From NCBI RefSeq assembly GCF_041320595.1, contig NZ_CP166625.1, forward strand, positions 2,471,001 through 2,535,000: a DNA stretch of 64,000 nucleotides, written 5' to 3'. The DNA comes from Pleomorphomonas sp. PLEO. Lineage in GTDB: Bacteria > Pseudomonadota > Alphaproteobacteria > Rhizobiales > Pleomorphomonadaceae. The position numbers and the translations under genes are program-made. Below the pieces are notes generated by a model. That model saw only the letters and a list, made by a program, of their open reading frames with translations. It had not been told where the DNA came from and did not search any database. Of this stretch, positions 42,020-51,819 are shown piece after piece; the first letter of the stretch is position 1; every line of letters starts with the position of its first letter.

Positions 42020-43228
42020 TCAGCGGCTCTCCAGCCAGTCCATGATGCCGCTGGCCGCCGCGCGGCCGGTGGCAAAACATCCGTTGAGGAGGTAGCCACC
42101 GGTCGGCGCCTCCCAATCGAGCATCTCGCCGGCGACGAAGACGCCCGGCCGCGCCTTGAGCATGAAGCGGTCGTCGATGCTGTCGAAGCGGATGCCACCG
42201 GCCGAGGAAATCGCCTCCTCGATCGGCCGGATCCGGATGAGCGGGATCGGCAGCGCCTTGAGGCGAGCGGCAAGCCTCAGGGCATCGCGCCGCTCTTCTT
42301 CTGACGAAAACAGCCTGACGAGCGTCGCCTTGACGCCGTCGAGGCCGGCGCCTTTGCGCAGGCGGTTGCTGAACGACGCCTTGGCGTCCTGCCGGGCTAG
42401 ATCGTGGGCGAGACGCTCGGCACTGCGTCCGGGCGCGAGATCGATCACGAAGTTGGCCTTGCCGTCACGCTCGAGGCGGTCGCGCAAAGCGGCCGAATGG
42501 GCGTAGACGAGGCCGCCCTCGATGCCATGACGAGAGACGACGAACTCGCCGGGAGCGGTTCCCGCGTCGGAGGTGGCGGTCACCGACTTGACCGGTGTGC
42601 CGGCGAAACGTTCGATAAAGGGTGCGTCCCAATCGACATCGAAGCCGACGTTGGCCGGTTTCAGGTCGGCGACTTCGGCGCCGGCCGCTCTGAAAGGCTC
42701 GACCCACTGGGCGTTCGAGCCGAGGCGCGGCCAGGAGGCGCCGCCGAGGGCAAACAGCGCGGCGTCGGCTGACACGTCGACCGCGCCGTCCATCGTCTCG
42801 AAGACAAGGCCGTGTTGCGAAAAGCCGGTCCAACGATGGCGCGTCTTCACCGTGACGCCGAGGCCGCCCAGCCGCCGCAGCCAGGCGCGCAACAGCGGCG
42901 AGGCCTTCATCGCCTTGGGAAACACCCGGCCGGACGAGCCGACGAAGGTGTCGGCGCCGAGCCCATTGGCCCACGCGACAAGATCGTCGGGGCGGAAGGC
43001 GTCGAGCGCGTTCCTCAGCGCCGGCGCCAAGGGGTGATAGCGCGTGACGAAGCGCTCATAGGGCTCGGCATGGGTTAGGTTGAGGCCGCTCTTGCCTGCC
43101 AAAAGGAACTTGCGGCCAAGGCTCGGCATACCGTCATAGACGGTAACGCGGCAGCCCGCCGTCGCCAAGATCTCCGCCGCCATCAGACCGGCCGGTCCGC
43201 CACCGACGATCGCCACATCCACCATCAC
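42020..43228 (-). CDS. FAD-dependent oxidoreductase, HI0933/BaiN family (TIGR03862-like)
   Basis: A 402-residue flavoprotein. The dinucleotide fold is VAIVGGGPAGLMAAEIL at the start; the HI0933 family signature GRKFLLAGKSGLNLTH follows, and the C-terminal FAD site is GVFVAGEMLDWEAPTGGYLLNGCFATGRAA. Members are little studied; some are aminoacetone oxidases and BaiN was linked to bile-acid reduction, so the reaction here is unknown. GAGG lies just before the ATG. It is convergent with folD. Confidence 0.92.
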   Translation of the reverse strand: MMVDVAIVGGGPAGLMAAEILATAGCRVTVYDGMPSLGRKFLLAGKSGLNLTHAEPYERFVTRYHPLAPALRNALDAFRPDDLVAWANGLGADTFVGSSGRVFPKAMKASPLLRAWLRRLGGLGVTVKTRHRWTGFSQHGLVFETMDGAVDVSADAALFALGGASWPRLGSNAQWVEPFRAAGAEVADLKPANVGFDVDWDAPFIERFAGTPVKSVTATSDAGTAPGEFVVSRHGIEGGLVYAHSAALRDRLERDGKANFVIDLAPGRSAERLAHDLARQDAKASFSNRLRKGAGLDGVKATLVRLFSSEEERRDALRLAARLKALPIPLIRIRPIEEAISSAGGIRFDSIDDRFMLKARPGVFVAGEMLDWEAPTGGYLLNGCFATGRAAASGIMDWLESR

Positions 43229-43385
43229 TACCTCGCCTCTTCAAGAGAGGAGCATGTGCGGCGTCGGCCATGCCGGTGCAAGCGGAATCTGCGAGAGGGT
43301 TGCCGCCGGACTAGGCAACTGCATGATAGACATGCTTTGAAACATGCAGGATACACTTTGATAAACATGACCGTTAAGCTAGGGT

Positions 43386-44237
43386 ATGAGGCCTGATGCT
43401 GTTGGCGGGGTGGTCATGGGATTTGCGAAAGCGAGGGCCATCTATATCGAGGGAGCGAGCGCGCTCTATCGAAATACCGGTCTTCTCAACAAGGCGATCA
43501 ACACCCTCCCACGCCACGTCATTTTCGGCTGCGCTTTGCATGTTTATGCTCAGAATGCCTTCGATCCTTCCACGCCGGCGCTGACGCTCACGCGCCTGCA
43601 GAAGCTGTCGGCCGACTATCGTGGCTTGAGCCCCGGGCGGGTGGCAGCGCAAGCGCTGCTATTACGCAAGCTCGGTTTTCTCGATACGCGACCGGCCAGC
43701 GATCGACGACAGCGCATCCTCGAGCCGACCGATAAGATGGTGATCGAGGACCATCGCTGGCTGATGACGCAGCTGGCGCCGCTGGGGCCGCTGGGGCTGT
43801 TCCATCTGACCGAAGCCGAGCGCTCGACGCCGGATTTCGCGCTGGCGTTCCGCGCCGCCTGGGCGGTGACACCCGACGAAGTGACCGATTTCGTCGCACG
43901 CCACCCGACCATCGGATTTTTCATCATGCACGATGGTGGCTACTCGATGCTGCTGGAGCTGCTGCGGGAATGGCAGAAAAACGGCTCGACGCGCGTTGCC
44001 TTCGACGTCGTTACCACCGCCTCGGCCTTTTGCGTGTCGAAGAGCCAGCTGTGGAATTTGCTTCACGCGGCGCAGGCTCAGGGATTGCTCAAAGCCGAAG
44101 CATCGGCCTGGCGTATGATCACCCTCAACGACCGGCTATTGGCCGATTTTGATGCGTGGTTCACTGAAAAGATGACAGGCTTCGCCGCCGCCGCGATGCG
44201 CGCTCGCTTCTTCTGGGCAGATCATCGGCAAAAATAA
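43386..44237 (+). CDS. hypothetical protein with probable tandem winged-helix domains
   Basis: A 283-residue soluble protein I cannot assign. Two segments look like winged-helix DNA-binding domains: TLTRLQKLSADYRGLSPGRVAAQALLLRKLGFL (about 63-95, followed by ASDRRQRILEPT resembling the MarR wing) and FCVSKSQLWNLLHAAQAQGLLKAEA (about 217-241). Between them lies a helical region with VTDFVARHPTIGFFIMH. It may be a MarR-like transcription factor. The true start may be ATG 43416 (MGFAKARAIY). Just upstream are several CATG-containing half palindromes (43320-43370). The stop codon overlaps the stem of its terminator. Confidence 0.75.
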   Translation: MRPDAVGGVVMGFAKARAIYIEGASALYRNTGLLNKAINTLPRHVIFGCALHVYAQNAFDPSTPALTLTRLQKLSADYRGLSPGRVAAQALLLRKLGFLDTRPASDRRQRILEPTDKMVIEDHRWLMTQLAPLGPLGLFHLTEAERSTPDFALAFRAAWAVTPDEVTDFVARHPTIGFFIMHDGGYSMLLELLREWQKNGSTRVAFDVVTTASAFCVSKSQLWNLLHAAQAQGLLKAEASAWRMITLNDRLLADFDAWFTEKMTGFAAAAMRARFFWADHRQK

Positions 44238-44265
44238 AAGCCGGAACAAAACTGTTCCGGCTTTT
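44236..44265 (+). terminator. Rho-independent terminator
   Basis: AAAAGCCGGAACA pairs perfectly with TGTTCCGGCTTTT (13 bp) around AAAC. The stem begins within the TAA stop codon. The A- and T-rich ends make it work in both directions. Confidence 0.92.
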
Positions 44266-44651
44266 CTATCACTATTACCTAAAATATATATGCTCGCTCG
44301 GGGCGTCTAGCTTTACGTCATGAAATTTGAACTTTGGTATCGTTCTTTTCTGTTTCGTTTGGCCTAAGGCGTTTCCTGAACGACTTCTTTTTTATAATAT
44401 GTCTATTGCGGTGTCTAAAAATTCACCATGGCTTAATAATACCAAAGGATGACTGCCAGCACAAAGGGTTTCAGCCGCGCGGCACGTTATTTTTTGCATG
44501 TTTTTCCTATTAGGGATTTTACGTGTAAGCCGTCTCTGCCTATGAAGGGCTGTTTCCCAGCGACTTACCGCCGACAGCCAACCGCTCGCTGCCGATTGGC
44601 GAGGCGTTGTCGGCGTTTCCTCGCCGCCGCAAATCTGTTAACGCCAGGGCC
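44266..44651. other. AT-rich intergenic region
   Basis: I see no gene, RNA or clear regulatory palindrome in these 386 bases upstream of the YgiQ gene. The first 200 bases are AT-rich. Confidence 0.5.
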
Positions 44652-46715
44652 ATGATGGACGTAATCAAGCCAATCTTCTCCTACCGGAAACACTGGGCTG
44701 CCCGCTTCGGCACGGCGCCGTTCCTGCCACAAAGCCGCGCCGAGATGGATTTGCTCGGCTGGGACAGCTGCGACGTGATCGTCGTCACAGGCGATGCCTA
44801 TGTCGACCACCCGTCTTTCGGCATGGCGGTGATCGGTCGTCTTCTGGAATCGCAGGGCTTCCGTGTGGGCATCATTGCCCAGCCGGATTGGCGCAATGCC
44901 GATGCCTTCAAGGTGCTCGGCAGGCCGAACCTGTTCTGGGGCGTGACCTCCGGCAACATGGATTCGATGGTCAATCGCTACACGTCCGACCGCCGCATTC
45001 GCCACAACGACAGCTACACGCCGAACAACGAGGGCGACAAGCGTCCCGATCGCGCCGTCATCGTCTATTCGCAGCGCTGCCGCGAGGCCTTTCGCGACGT
45101 GCCGATCGTGCTCGGGGGCATCGAGGCGTCGCTGAGGCGCATCGCTCATTACGATTACTGGTCGGACAAGGTGCGCCGGTCGGTCCTGGTCGACTCCAAG
45201 GCGGACATCCTGCTCTACGGCAATGCCGAGCGGGCCATCGTCGAGGTGGCGCACCGCATCGCCAAGGGTGGCGATCCCCAGACCTTCGACGATGTGCGCG
45301 GCGTGGCGCTGATGAAGCACGCGGTGCCCGACGGCTGGACGGAAGCTCATGCCGACGACATCGACAGCGCCGACGAGGGCGCCCGTCAGCTCGGACCGCA
45401 CACGGTGCTGCGCTTGCCGGCTTTCGAGCAGGTAGAGGCCGACGCCGAGACTTATGCCCGCGCCAGTCGCGTTCTTCATCGCGAGAGCAATCCCGGCAAT
45501 GCCCGGCCGCTGGTGCAGCGGCATGGCGACCGCGAACTGTGGGTGACGCCGCCGCCGATCCCGCTCTCCACCGAGGAGATGGATGGCGTCTACGAGCTGC
45601 CCTATGCGCGGGCGCCGCATCCGGCCTATGGCGACGCCAAGATTCCCGCCTGGGAGATGATCCGCTTTTCGGTGACCATCATGCGCGGCTGCTTCGGCGG
45701 CTGTTCGTTCTGCTCGATCACCGAGCATGAGGGGCGGGTGATCCAGAACCGCTCGGAAGACTCGATCGTCAAGGAGATCGAGAAGATCCGCGACAAGACC
45801 GAGGGCTTCACCGGCATCATCTCCGACATTGGCGGCCCCACCGCCAACATGTACCGGATCGCTTGCAAGGATCCGAAGATCGAGAGCGCCTGCCGCAAGC
45901 CGTCCTGCGTCTATCCGGATATCTGTCCCAACCTCAACACCAGCCATGAGGCGCTGATCCAGCTCTATCGCAAGGTGCGGGCGGTGCCGGGCGTCAAGAA
46001 GGTGATGGTCGCCTCCGGCGTCCGCTACGACCTTGCCGTCAAGAGCCCGACTTACATCAAGGAGCTGGTGCGCCACCACGTCGGCGGCTACCTGAAGATC
46101 GCGCCCGAGCATACCGAGGAGGGGCCGCTCTCCAAGATGATGAAGCCGGGCATCGGCGCCTACGATCGCTTCAAACAGCTGTTCGACGCGGCGGCGGCGG
46201 AAGCCGGCAAGAAATACTTCCTGATCCCCTATTTCATCGCGGCCCATCCCGGCACGTCCGACCTGGACATGTTGAACCTGGCGCTGTGGCTGAAGAGGAA
46301 CGGTTATCGCGCCGATCAGGTGCAGACCTTCCTGCCGTCGCCGATGGCGCTTTCGACCGCCATGTATCATTCCGGCGTCAACCCGCTGAAGGCGGTCAGG
46401 CGCGGCGGCTCGGAGCGGGTGGAGACGGTGAAGGGCCTCAAGCAGCGCCGCCTGCACAAGGCCTTCCTGCGCTACCACGACCCGGAGAACTGGCCGCTGT
46501 TGCGCGAGGCGCTGAAGACGATGGGCCGCGCCGACCTGATCGGCAACGGCAAGCATCACCTGATCCCGACGTTCCAACCGGCCGGCACTGGGCTTGGCGG
46601 CGGCGAGGGGCGTCGCGTCGGTGCCAAGAACGGCACGCAGAAGTTCCTGACCAAGGGTACCTTTGGCAGCGCATCGGCCGGTGGACAGACGCGTCGGCCG
46701 CCGCGCGCTCGTTGA
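44652..46715 (+). CDS. YgiQ family radical SAM protein
   Basis: A 687-residue radical SAM enzyme with an N-terminal SAM-like B12-binding-type domain and the 4Fe-4S cluster motif CFGGCSFC (CxxxCxxC) in [19 protein letters not shown] near residue 350. The C-terminal DUF3362 part includes [20 protein letters not shown]. YgiQ proteins are widespread; their reaction is still unknown. Start at ATG 44652 ([20 protein letters not shown]) is chosen from family likeness. The last 40 residues are basic and glycine-rich. It ends 13 bases from the convergent chemoreceptor gene. Confidence 0.94.
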   Translation: MMDVIKPIFSYRKHWAARFGTAPFLPQSRAEMDLLGWDSCDVIVVTGDAYVDHPSFGMAVIGRLLESQGFRVGIIAQPDWRNADAFKVLGRPNLFWGVTSGNMDSMVNRYTSDRRIRHNDSYTPNNEGDKRPDRAVIVYSQRCREAFRDVPIVLGGIEASLRRIAHYDYWSDKVRRSVLVDSKADILLYGNAERAIVEVAHRIAKGGDPQTFDDVRGVALMKHAVPDGWTEAHADDIDSADEGARQLGPHTVLRLPAFEQVEADAETYARASRVLHRESNPGNARPLVQRHGDRELWVTPPPIPLSTEEMDGVYELPYARAPHPAYGDAKIPAWEMIRFSVTIMRGCFGGCSFCSITEHEGRVIQNRSEDSIVKEIEKIRDKTEGFTGIISDIGGPTANMYRIACKDPKIESACRKPSCVYPDICPNLNTSHEALIQLYRKVRAVPGVKKVMVASGVRYDLAVKSPTYIKELVRHHVGGYLKIAPEHTEEGPLSKMMKPGIGAYDRFKQLFDAAAAEAGKKYFLIPYFIAAHPGTSDLDMLNLALWLKRNGYRADQVQTFLPSPMALSTAMYHSGVNPLKAVRRGGSERVETVKGLKQRRLHKAFLRYHDPENWPLLREALKTMGRADLIGNGKHHLIPTFQPAGTGLGGGEGRRVGAKNGTQKFLTKGTFGSASAGGQTRRPPRAR

Positions 46716-46728
46716 TCCGCTCTCCTTC

Positions 46729-49071
46729 TCACGCGGCGCGAGCGTCGCGGGAGAAGGATTCGATCAGACCGCGCATTCGGACGATCTCGGCATGAATGGT
46801 GCCGGCGGTGGCGGTGACGTCACCGGCGACGGCGCGCGTGTGGTCGGCGGCGGTCGCCAGATCCTTCGTTCCGGCGGCCATGTCGTCGGTGGAAGAGGCC
46901 GCCATGGCGGCGCTGCCAGAGATCTCGGCCGTCGCGTCGCCCTGGCCAACCACCGATTCCGACAGTGCACCGGCGGCGGTGTCGATATCGGCCATGGAGG
47001 CTGCGATGTGGCGGATGAGTTCGACCGCCGAACGGGTGGCGTTGCCGATGCCGTCGATCAGCGAGCGGATATCGTCGGTGGCGTGGGTCGTCTGATTGGC
47101 GAGGCTCTTCACCTCACCGGCCACCACAGCGAACCCACGGCCCATCTCGCCGGCCCGCGCCGCTTCGATGGTGGCATTGAGCGCCAGAAGGTTGGTCTGG
47201 GCGGCGATCGAGCCGATCAGGTCGACCACTTCGCCGACGCGGGAGGTGGTTTCCGACAGGCCTGCAATGACGCCGCTCGCGGTGCGGGCGTGCTTGGTGC
47301 CGCTGCCGGCGACGGTGACGGCGGCGTTGGCCTGATCGCGGGCGACGGCCTGCGAGCGGGCAAGCTCGCTGGCGGCTGAGGCCATGGTGCGGACGCTTTC
47401 GGCGGCGCTGCCGGCGGCAAGCGAGGTGCGCTGGGCGAGTTCCGCCGCATGCGAGGCGGCGCCGGAGAGATCGGCGGTGCCGCGACCGAGCTTGCCTGCC
47501 AGATCCTCGACGGAACTGATCACGCCGGCGGCGGCGCCGTCAAAGGCGGCGATCGCCGTCTCCAGGGCGGCGCGGCGCTCCTCACGCTGGGCATGATCGC
47601 GCTCGGCGGCACGGCGTAGGTCCTCGCGTTCGCGGCCACTTGCCTGGAACACCAAAAGCGCCTCGCCCATGGCGGCGATCTCGTCGCCTCCCTTGCGTAC
47701 GGGAACGATGACATCGAGGTCGCCGTGGGCCAGCGCGTGCATCACCTGGGTGAGGGCGCGCAAGGGGCGGGCGATGCGACGGTTGAGAAGCAGCGTCACC
47801 ACGACGGCCACGCCGACAATGCCGATGATCACCGAGAGGACGATCAGGCTGACGCGGTCGCGGTCGGCTCGCGCGGCGTTCGCCACGTCGTCGGCCGTCT
47901 GATGCAGGCCGTCGGCGGCGGTGGCCGACAAGCGTGTCGCGTCGGCGCGGGCCGCTTCCAGCGCCTCCGTCGCCCGACGAAGACCGGTGGCGGCCTTGCG
48001 ATAATCGGCAAACGGCGCGGCCACGTCCTTGGCGGCGTCGGCGCCGAGCGCGGTGATGGTGCTGCCTACCCGATCAAGAGCAGTGTCGATCGCCTTGCCG
48101 TGTCCGGCATCCGGGCGGAGCCGGTAGTCCTCGGTGGCGAGCAGCAGTTCATAGGCGGCGGTGCGGAAATCGCGAACCGCCGCGCCGAAGGCGGCGGCGT
48201 GGTCGCGGCGGATCGACAGGCCGGCGGCGCGACTGAATGCCTTGTCGGCGCTGGCGCGCGCCTCGGCGTTCACCGCGTCGATGCGCTGGTCGATGGTGGC
48301 AAGACGCGGCGACAGGCGCGGCCACTCGGCGGCGAGGTCGATGAACTGGCTGTTGTCGCCCTTGCGGGCCACGGTCTGGTAGAGGTCGCCGGCAAGGCTG
48401 GAGATGGCCTTGAGTGCCTCGGCGAAGGCCGGGTTCTCATTCTGGACGCGGGTATCCTCGACGAGGCGGGCGGCGGTGGACAGCGCGTTCTGGCCCGCCG
48501 TCAGCTGAAAGAAATCGCCGGTGCGCAGATAGGCTTCGAAGGCGGCCCGTCCTCTGCTCAGCCGCAGTTCGGCGTCGGTCAGACCGGACACGATGGCGCG
48601 CGTGCCGTCCAGCTCGGCGTTGATCGTGTCGAGATCGTCCTCGGACTTGCCGAGATCCTCGACGGCGCGCGCCTCGAGTTTGGCGGCGGTGGCGGCAAGC
48701 GCTGCGAAAGCGCGTTCGATGTCGGCACTGGCGGTGTTGATATCCTGCCAGCCGGAGGAGAGTTCGCGGACCGCGTTGGCAAGACCCGAGGTGACGCCGG
48801 CCAGCGTACCGACCGTGCCTTGCTCGACGGCGGTTATGCCTGCGAGCGCCGCGTCGGCGTCGTCCGACTTGCCGGACGCATAGAGCGACTGAATGGCGGC
48901 GGTGGCGGTGTTGATCTCGGTGAGGGCCGTCGACACGTCGGTGACCGCGTCGATCGCAGCGCCGGTGCGCATCAGGCCGAAAAAGCCGGTTCCGCCGGCA
49001 GCACCGGCGAGCAGGACCAGCAGGAGTGCGAAAAAGAAAAGCTGCGCGGTGATGCTTTGGCCTGATCGCAT
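46729..49071 (-). CDS. methyl-accepting chemotaxis protein
   Basis: A 780-residue transmembrane chemoreceptor. The first membrane helix is at residues about 9-32, then a long helical periplasmic region (about 33-385) that may hold a tandem helical-bimodular sensor, then a second helix (about 388-408), HAMP ([24 protein letters not shown]), and a cytoplasmic signalling domain with the hairpin tip [45 protein letters not shown]. No C-terminal CheR/CheB-binding pentapeptide is present. The ligand is unknown. It probably signals to the flagella encoded in this window; no che genes are adjacent. Confidence 0.95.
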   Translation of the reverse strand: MRSGQSITAQLFFFALLLVLLAGAAGGTGFFGLMRTGAAIDAVTDVSTALTEINTATAAIQSLYASGKSDDADAALAGITAVEQGTVGTLAGVTSGLANAVRELSSGWQDINTASADIERAFAALAATAAKLEARAVEDLGKSEDDLDTINAELDGTRAIVSGLTDAELRLSRGRAAFEAYLRTGDFFQLTAGQNALSTAARLVEDTRVQNENPAFAEALKAISSLAGDLYQTVARKGDNSQFIDLAAEWPRLSPRLATIDQRIDAVNAEARASADKAFSRAAGLSIRRDHAAAFGAAVRDFRTAAYELLLATEDYRLRPDAGHGKAIDTALDRVGSTITALGADAAKDVAAPFADYRKAATGLRRATEALEAARADATRLSATAADGLHQTADDVANAARADRDRVSLIVLSVIIGIVGVAVVVTLLLNRRIARPLRALTQVMHALAHGDLDVIVPVRKGGDEIAAMGEALLVFQASGREREDLRRAAERDHAQREERRAALETAIAAFDGAAAGVISSVEDLAGKLGRGTADLSGAASHAAELAQRTSLAAGSAAESVRTMASAASELARSQAVARDQANAAVTVAGSGTKHARTASGVIAGLSETTSRVGEVVDLIGSIAAQTNLLALNATIEAARAGEMGRGFAVVAGEVKSLANQTTHATDDIRSLIDGIGNATRSAVELIRHIAASMADIDTAAGALSESVVGQGDATAEISGSAAMAASSTDDMAAGTKDLATAADHTRAVAGDVTATAGTIHAEIVRMRGLIESFSRDARAA

Positions 49072-49244
49072 CGTATTAACCTCAGTTCTGTCGCGTTTCG
49101 TGCTGAATAAGCCGATCTCGACTTAACGAGGAATAAATACTCCTAAGTAATCATATGAATTTTATATGACATACAAAGAGAAAGATTCTGCCTATGTTGG
49201 CTTTTGAGGTGTTTGATGACAGTAAGTTGTAGTGCTAATGAAGC

Positions 49245-49547
49245 TTAGAAGCATTCTTCTTCCAGGCGATGAAGCGCGGCGAGGGCATCGGCATCCTCAT
49301 TGTCCTCGAACAGTTCGGCCATGTAGTAGACGTGGGCGTGCATCAACAGCAGCCGGTCGGCGGCTGGCCGTTCCGAGAGCTCGGCGTCAGTGAGCCGCTG
49401 GCGGAAACGCTCCCAGAAGGGGTTGGCGAAGGCGGGGGTGTCGATGTAGCGGCCGAGGTGGGCGAGCACCGCTTCCATGTTGCCGTCGAAGTCGATACCC
49501 TCGAAGGTGACGTATCGGTCGTTGATGCGGTGATCGCCGGGCGGCAT
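49245..49547 (-). CDS. cowN: N2-fixation sustaining protein CowN
   Basis: CowN protects nitrogenase from carbon monoxide. The 100-residue protein (from ATG 49547, GGAGAG just upstream) follows the family closely: [14 protein letters not shown] at the start, [12 protein letters not shown] in the middle, [24 protein letters not shown] and a C-terminal LHRLEEECF. The frame opens further up at 49592, but that would lie in the promoter. Upstream are a perfect -24/-12 promoter and a TGT-N10-ACA NifA site, so it should be made only under nitrogen-fixing conditions. The nif genes themselves are outside the window. Confidence 0.92.
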   Translation of the reverse strand: MPPGDHRINDRYVTFEGIDFDGNMEAVLAHLGRYIDTPAFANPFWERFRQRLTDAELSERPAADRLLLMHAHVYYMAELFEDNEDADALAALHRLEEECF

Positions 49548-49587
49548 GGTTTCTCTCCGGTATCCGTGTCGAGTTGCCTCTGTTACG

Positions 49588-49604
49588 TGCAATCACCTTG
49601 CCAA
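49588..49604 (-). promoter_or_regulatory. sigma-54 promoter of cowN
   Basis: The minus strand reads TTGGCAAGGTGATTGCA: GG (49602-49601) and GC (49590-49589) exactly 10 bases apart, with TTGCA at -12. Transcription would begin near 49577, 30 bases before the cowN ATG. Confidence 0.88.
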
Positions 49605-49681
49605 GCCGTGATGAGCCCTTGATATCCGGGGTTTTCCTGAAGAAAGACGCCCTGCCGACTGGACAATTCCCGCCAGAACGA

Positions 49682-49697
49682 TGTCGCGTTTGTGACA
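49682..49697. promoter_or_regulatory. NifA upstream activator sequence
   Basis: TGT-CGCGTTTGTG-ACA fits the NifA consensus TGT-N10-ACA and lies about 80 bases upstream of the cowN -24 element, the usual distance. As the site is symmetric it could also serve the malic enzyme gene on the other side. Confidence 0.82.
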
Positions 49698-49913
49698 AGG
49701 ATTGCCAACTACATCGATATAGTAGCCCTTCACTGGCGGATTTACGCGATTAAGCTCCTGCGGGCAAAGACGACGTCGTGTTTCTACGGAAGATTTTCTG
49801 ACGCAAAAGAGGCACTAAGTCCCCGAAAAGCGGGAGCGGCGACCGCGCCTCACCCGCGGGTGTTCTGCCAAAATGGCGGGCCCGGTTCGACACTGAGAAG
49901 GATGGAGCAGCAG

Positions 49914-51599
49914 ATGACCGACGTGATCCTCAAGGACGCTGTAAAGGCGATCCCCACGAGCCAGGCCCTCATCGAAGACCCGTTGCTGAACAAGGGCACG
50001 GCTTTCACCCAGGCCGAGCGCGATGCTTTCAAGCTCAACGGCTATTTCGGCGACGCAGTCGAGACGCTCGACACGCAGGTCGGCCGCAGCCTCGAGACCA
50101 TCCGCGCGCTGCCGACCAACCTCGACCGTTACGTCTACCTGCGCGAGCTGCAGGACAACAACGAGACGCTTTACTTCGCGGTGATCACCCGCAATCTCGA
50201 CGAACTGCTGCCGATGATCTACACGCCGACCGTCGGCGCCGGCTGCCAGCAGTATCATCACATCATCCGCCGTCCGCGCGGCCTGTTCATCTCCTATCCC
50301 AACCGCGCCAAGATGGACGAGATCCTCGCCAATCCGCGCTATGACAACGTCGAGTGCATCGTCGTCACCGACGGCGAGCGCATCCTCGGCCTGGGCGACC
50401 AGGGCGTCGGCGGCATGGGTATCCCGGTCGGCAAGCTGGCCATCTACACCGGCTGCGGCGGCATTGCCCCCGACACCGTGCTGCCGATCACGCTCGACAC
50501 CGGCACCAACAATGCCGAGCGCATCGCCGATCCGCTGTACTTCGGCTGGAAGAACGAGCGCATCCGGGGCGAGGAATACGACAACTTCATCGATCAGTTC
50601 GTCCAAGCCGTGAAGAAGCGCTGGCCGAACGTTCTGCTGCAGTGGGAAGACTTCCACAAGAACAACGCCAACCGCCTTCTGGACAAGTATCGTGACGCGC
50701 TCTGCACGTTCAACGACGATATCCAGGGCACCGCTTCGGTCGCCACCGGCACGCTGCTGTCGGCCATCCAGATCACCGGTAAGTCGCTGAAAGACCAGCG
50801 CGTCGCCATCCTCGGCGGCGGTTCGGCCGGCGTCGGCATCGCCGACCTGATCCGCATGGCCATGGTGGCCGAAGGCCTGTCGGACGAAGAAGCCCGCAAG
50901 CGCTTCTTCATCGTTGGCCGCTACGGCCTGGTCACCGAGAAGACCCCGAACCTCGACACCTTCCAGCTGGGCTTCCGCCAGGACAGCAAGCTCATCGACG
51001 GCTGGGACGTTGCCGAAGCCGGCAAGGCGTCGCTCTATGAAGTGATCAAGAACGCCAAGCCGACCGTGCTGGTCGGCGTGTCCGGTCAGCCGGGCATCTT
51101 CACGGAAGAAATCATCCGCGAGATCGCCAAGCACACCGAGCGGCCGATCGTCTTCCCGCTGTCGAACCCGACCTCTTGCGTCGAGGCTCAGCCGTCGGAC
51201 ATCATCAAGTGGACCGAAGGCCGCGCCATCATCGGCACGGGCTCGCCGTTCCTGCCCTTCGAGTACGAGGGCAAGACCTACCACTTCGCCCAGACCAACA
51301 ACTCCTACATCTTCCCGGGTGTTGGCTTGGGCACGCTGGCCGTTGGCGCCAAGCGCGTGACCGATGCCATGTTCCTGGCCGCTGCCCGCTCGCTCGCCGA
51401 GCTGTCGCCGGCCAAGGCCAAGCCGGGCGACAAGCTGCTGCCGACGCTCGACCGCATGCGCGAGGTCTCCTCGCACATCGCCGTCGCCGTTGCCAAGCAG
51501 GCGATGGCCGAGGGCCTGGCGCCGAAGATGGACGATGCTGCCATCAAGGCCGCCATCAAGGCCAAGGTGTGGTCGCCGGTCTACAAGTCGCTCGTCTGA
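49914..51599 (+). CDS. maeA: NAD-dependent malic enzyme (oxaloacetate-decarboxylating)
   Basis: The enzyme converts malate to pyruvate and CO2 with NAD(P)H. The 561-residue size and the pattern match the MaeA/SfcA class: PMIYTPTVGAGCQQYHHI, the tyrosine region, KLAIYTGCGGI (catalytic Lys region), WEDFHKNNANRLLDKYRD, CTFNDDIQGTASVATG and the nucleotide motif ILGGGSAGVGIADLI. ATG 49914 has GGAG six bases upstream. It lacks the phosphotransacetylase-like tail of rhizobial Dme/Tme. Codon bias is strong, suggesting high expression. Position opposite cowN hints at a link to nitrogen fixation, where malate is a key carbon source. Confidence 0.94.
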   Translation: MTDVILKDAVKAIPTSQALIEDPLLNKGTAFTQAERDAFKLNGYFGDAVETLDTQVGRSLETIRALPTNLDRYVYLRELQDNNETLYFAVITRNLDELLPMIYTPTVGAGCQQYHHIIRRPRGLFISYPNRAKMDEILANPRYDNVECIVVTDGERILGLGDQGVGGMGIPVGKLAIYTGCGGIAPDTVLPITLDTGTNNAERIADPLYFGWKNERIRGEEYDNFIDQFVQAVKKRWPNVLLQWEDFHKNNANRLLDKYRDALCTFNDDIQGTASVATGTLLSAIQITGKSLKDQRVAILGGGSAGVGIADLIRMAMVAEGLSDEEARKRFFIVGRYGLVTEKTPNLDTFQLGFRQDSKLIDGWDVAEAGKASLYEVIKNAKPTVLVGVSGQPGIFTEEIIREIAKHTERPIVFPLSNPTSCVEAQPSDIIKWTEGRAIIGTGSPFLPFEYEGKTYHFAQTNNSYIFPGVGLGTLAVGAKRVTDAMFLAAARSLAELSPAKAKPGDKLLPTLDRMREVSSHIAVAVAKQAMAEGLAPKMDDAAIKAAIKAKVWSPVYKSLV

Positions 51600-51623
51600 A
51601 CGACGGTCGCAGTTGAATGAATG

Positions 51624-51658
51624 AACCGGGCGGCCGAAAGGTCGCCCGGTTTCGTTTT
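51624..51658 (+). terminator. Rho-independent terminator after malic enzyme
   Basis: AACCGGGCGGCC pairs with GGTCGCCCGGTT (12 bp, one G-T) around GAAA, followed by TCGTTTTG. Confidence 0.88.
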
Positions 51659-51819
51659 GAGGAGCGCTCACCTGGGCAATAAGTGCGTCTAGCCCCACCG
51701 CTTTCCGGTCGGCACTCAATATCGGCGCCGGGGCAGTCATGGCGTGGTTGCTCTGAGAAATCGGGTGGCGGCAGCCATTGGGCAGCGGCAGGGTAGGGCG
51801 AACCTACAGGAGCCCTTCG

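Larger units (their letters stand above)
49548..49913. other. divergent intergenic region between cowN and malic enzyme
   Basis: These 366 bases hold the cowN promoter and NifA site. On the malic enzyme side no GG-N10-GC promoter was found. The plus-strand frame is open throughout but lacks a family match before 49914. Confidence 0.6.

Noticed and set aside
44565..46577. 670-codon minus-strand open frame
   Set aside because: Antisense to the YgiQ gene, whose protein has clear radical SAM motifs; the reverse frame has none.
47725..49065. 446-codon plus-strand open frame
   Set aside because: Antisense to the chemoreceptor gene; Gly/Arg/Val-rich with no domain.
49815..51740. 641-codon minus-strand open frame
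   Set aside because: Antisense to malic enzyme; a GC-content artefact without family likeness.
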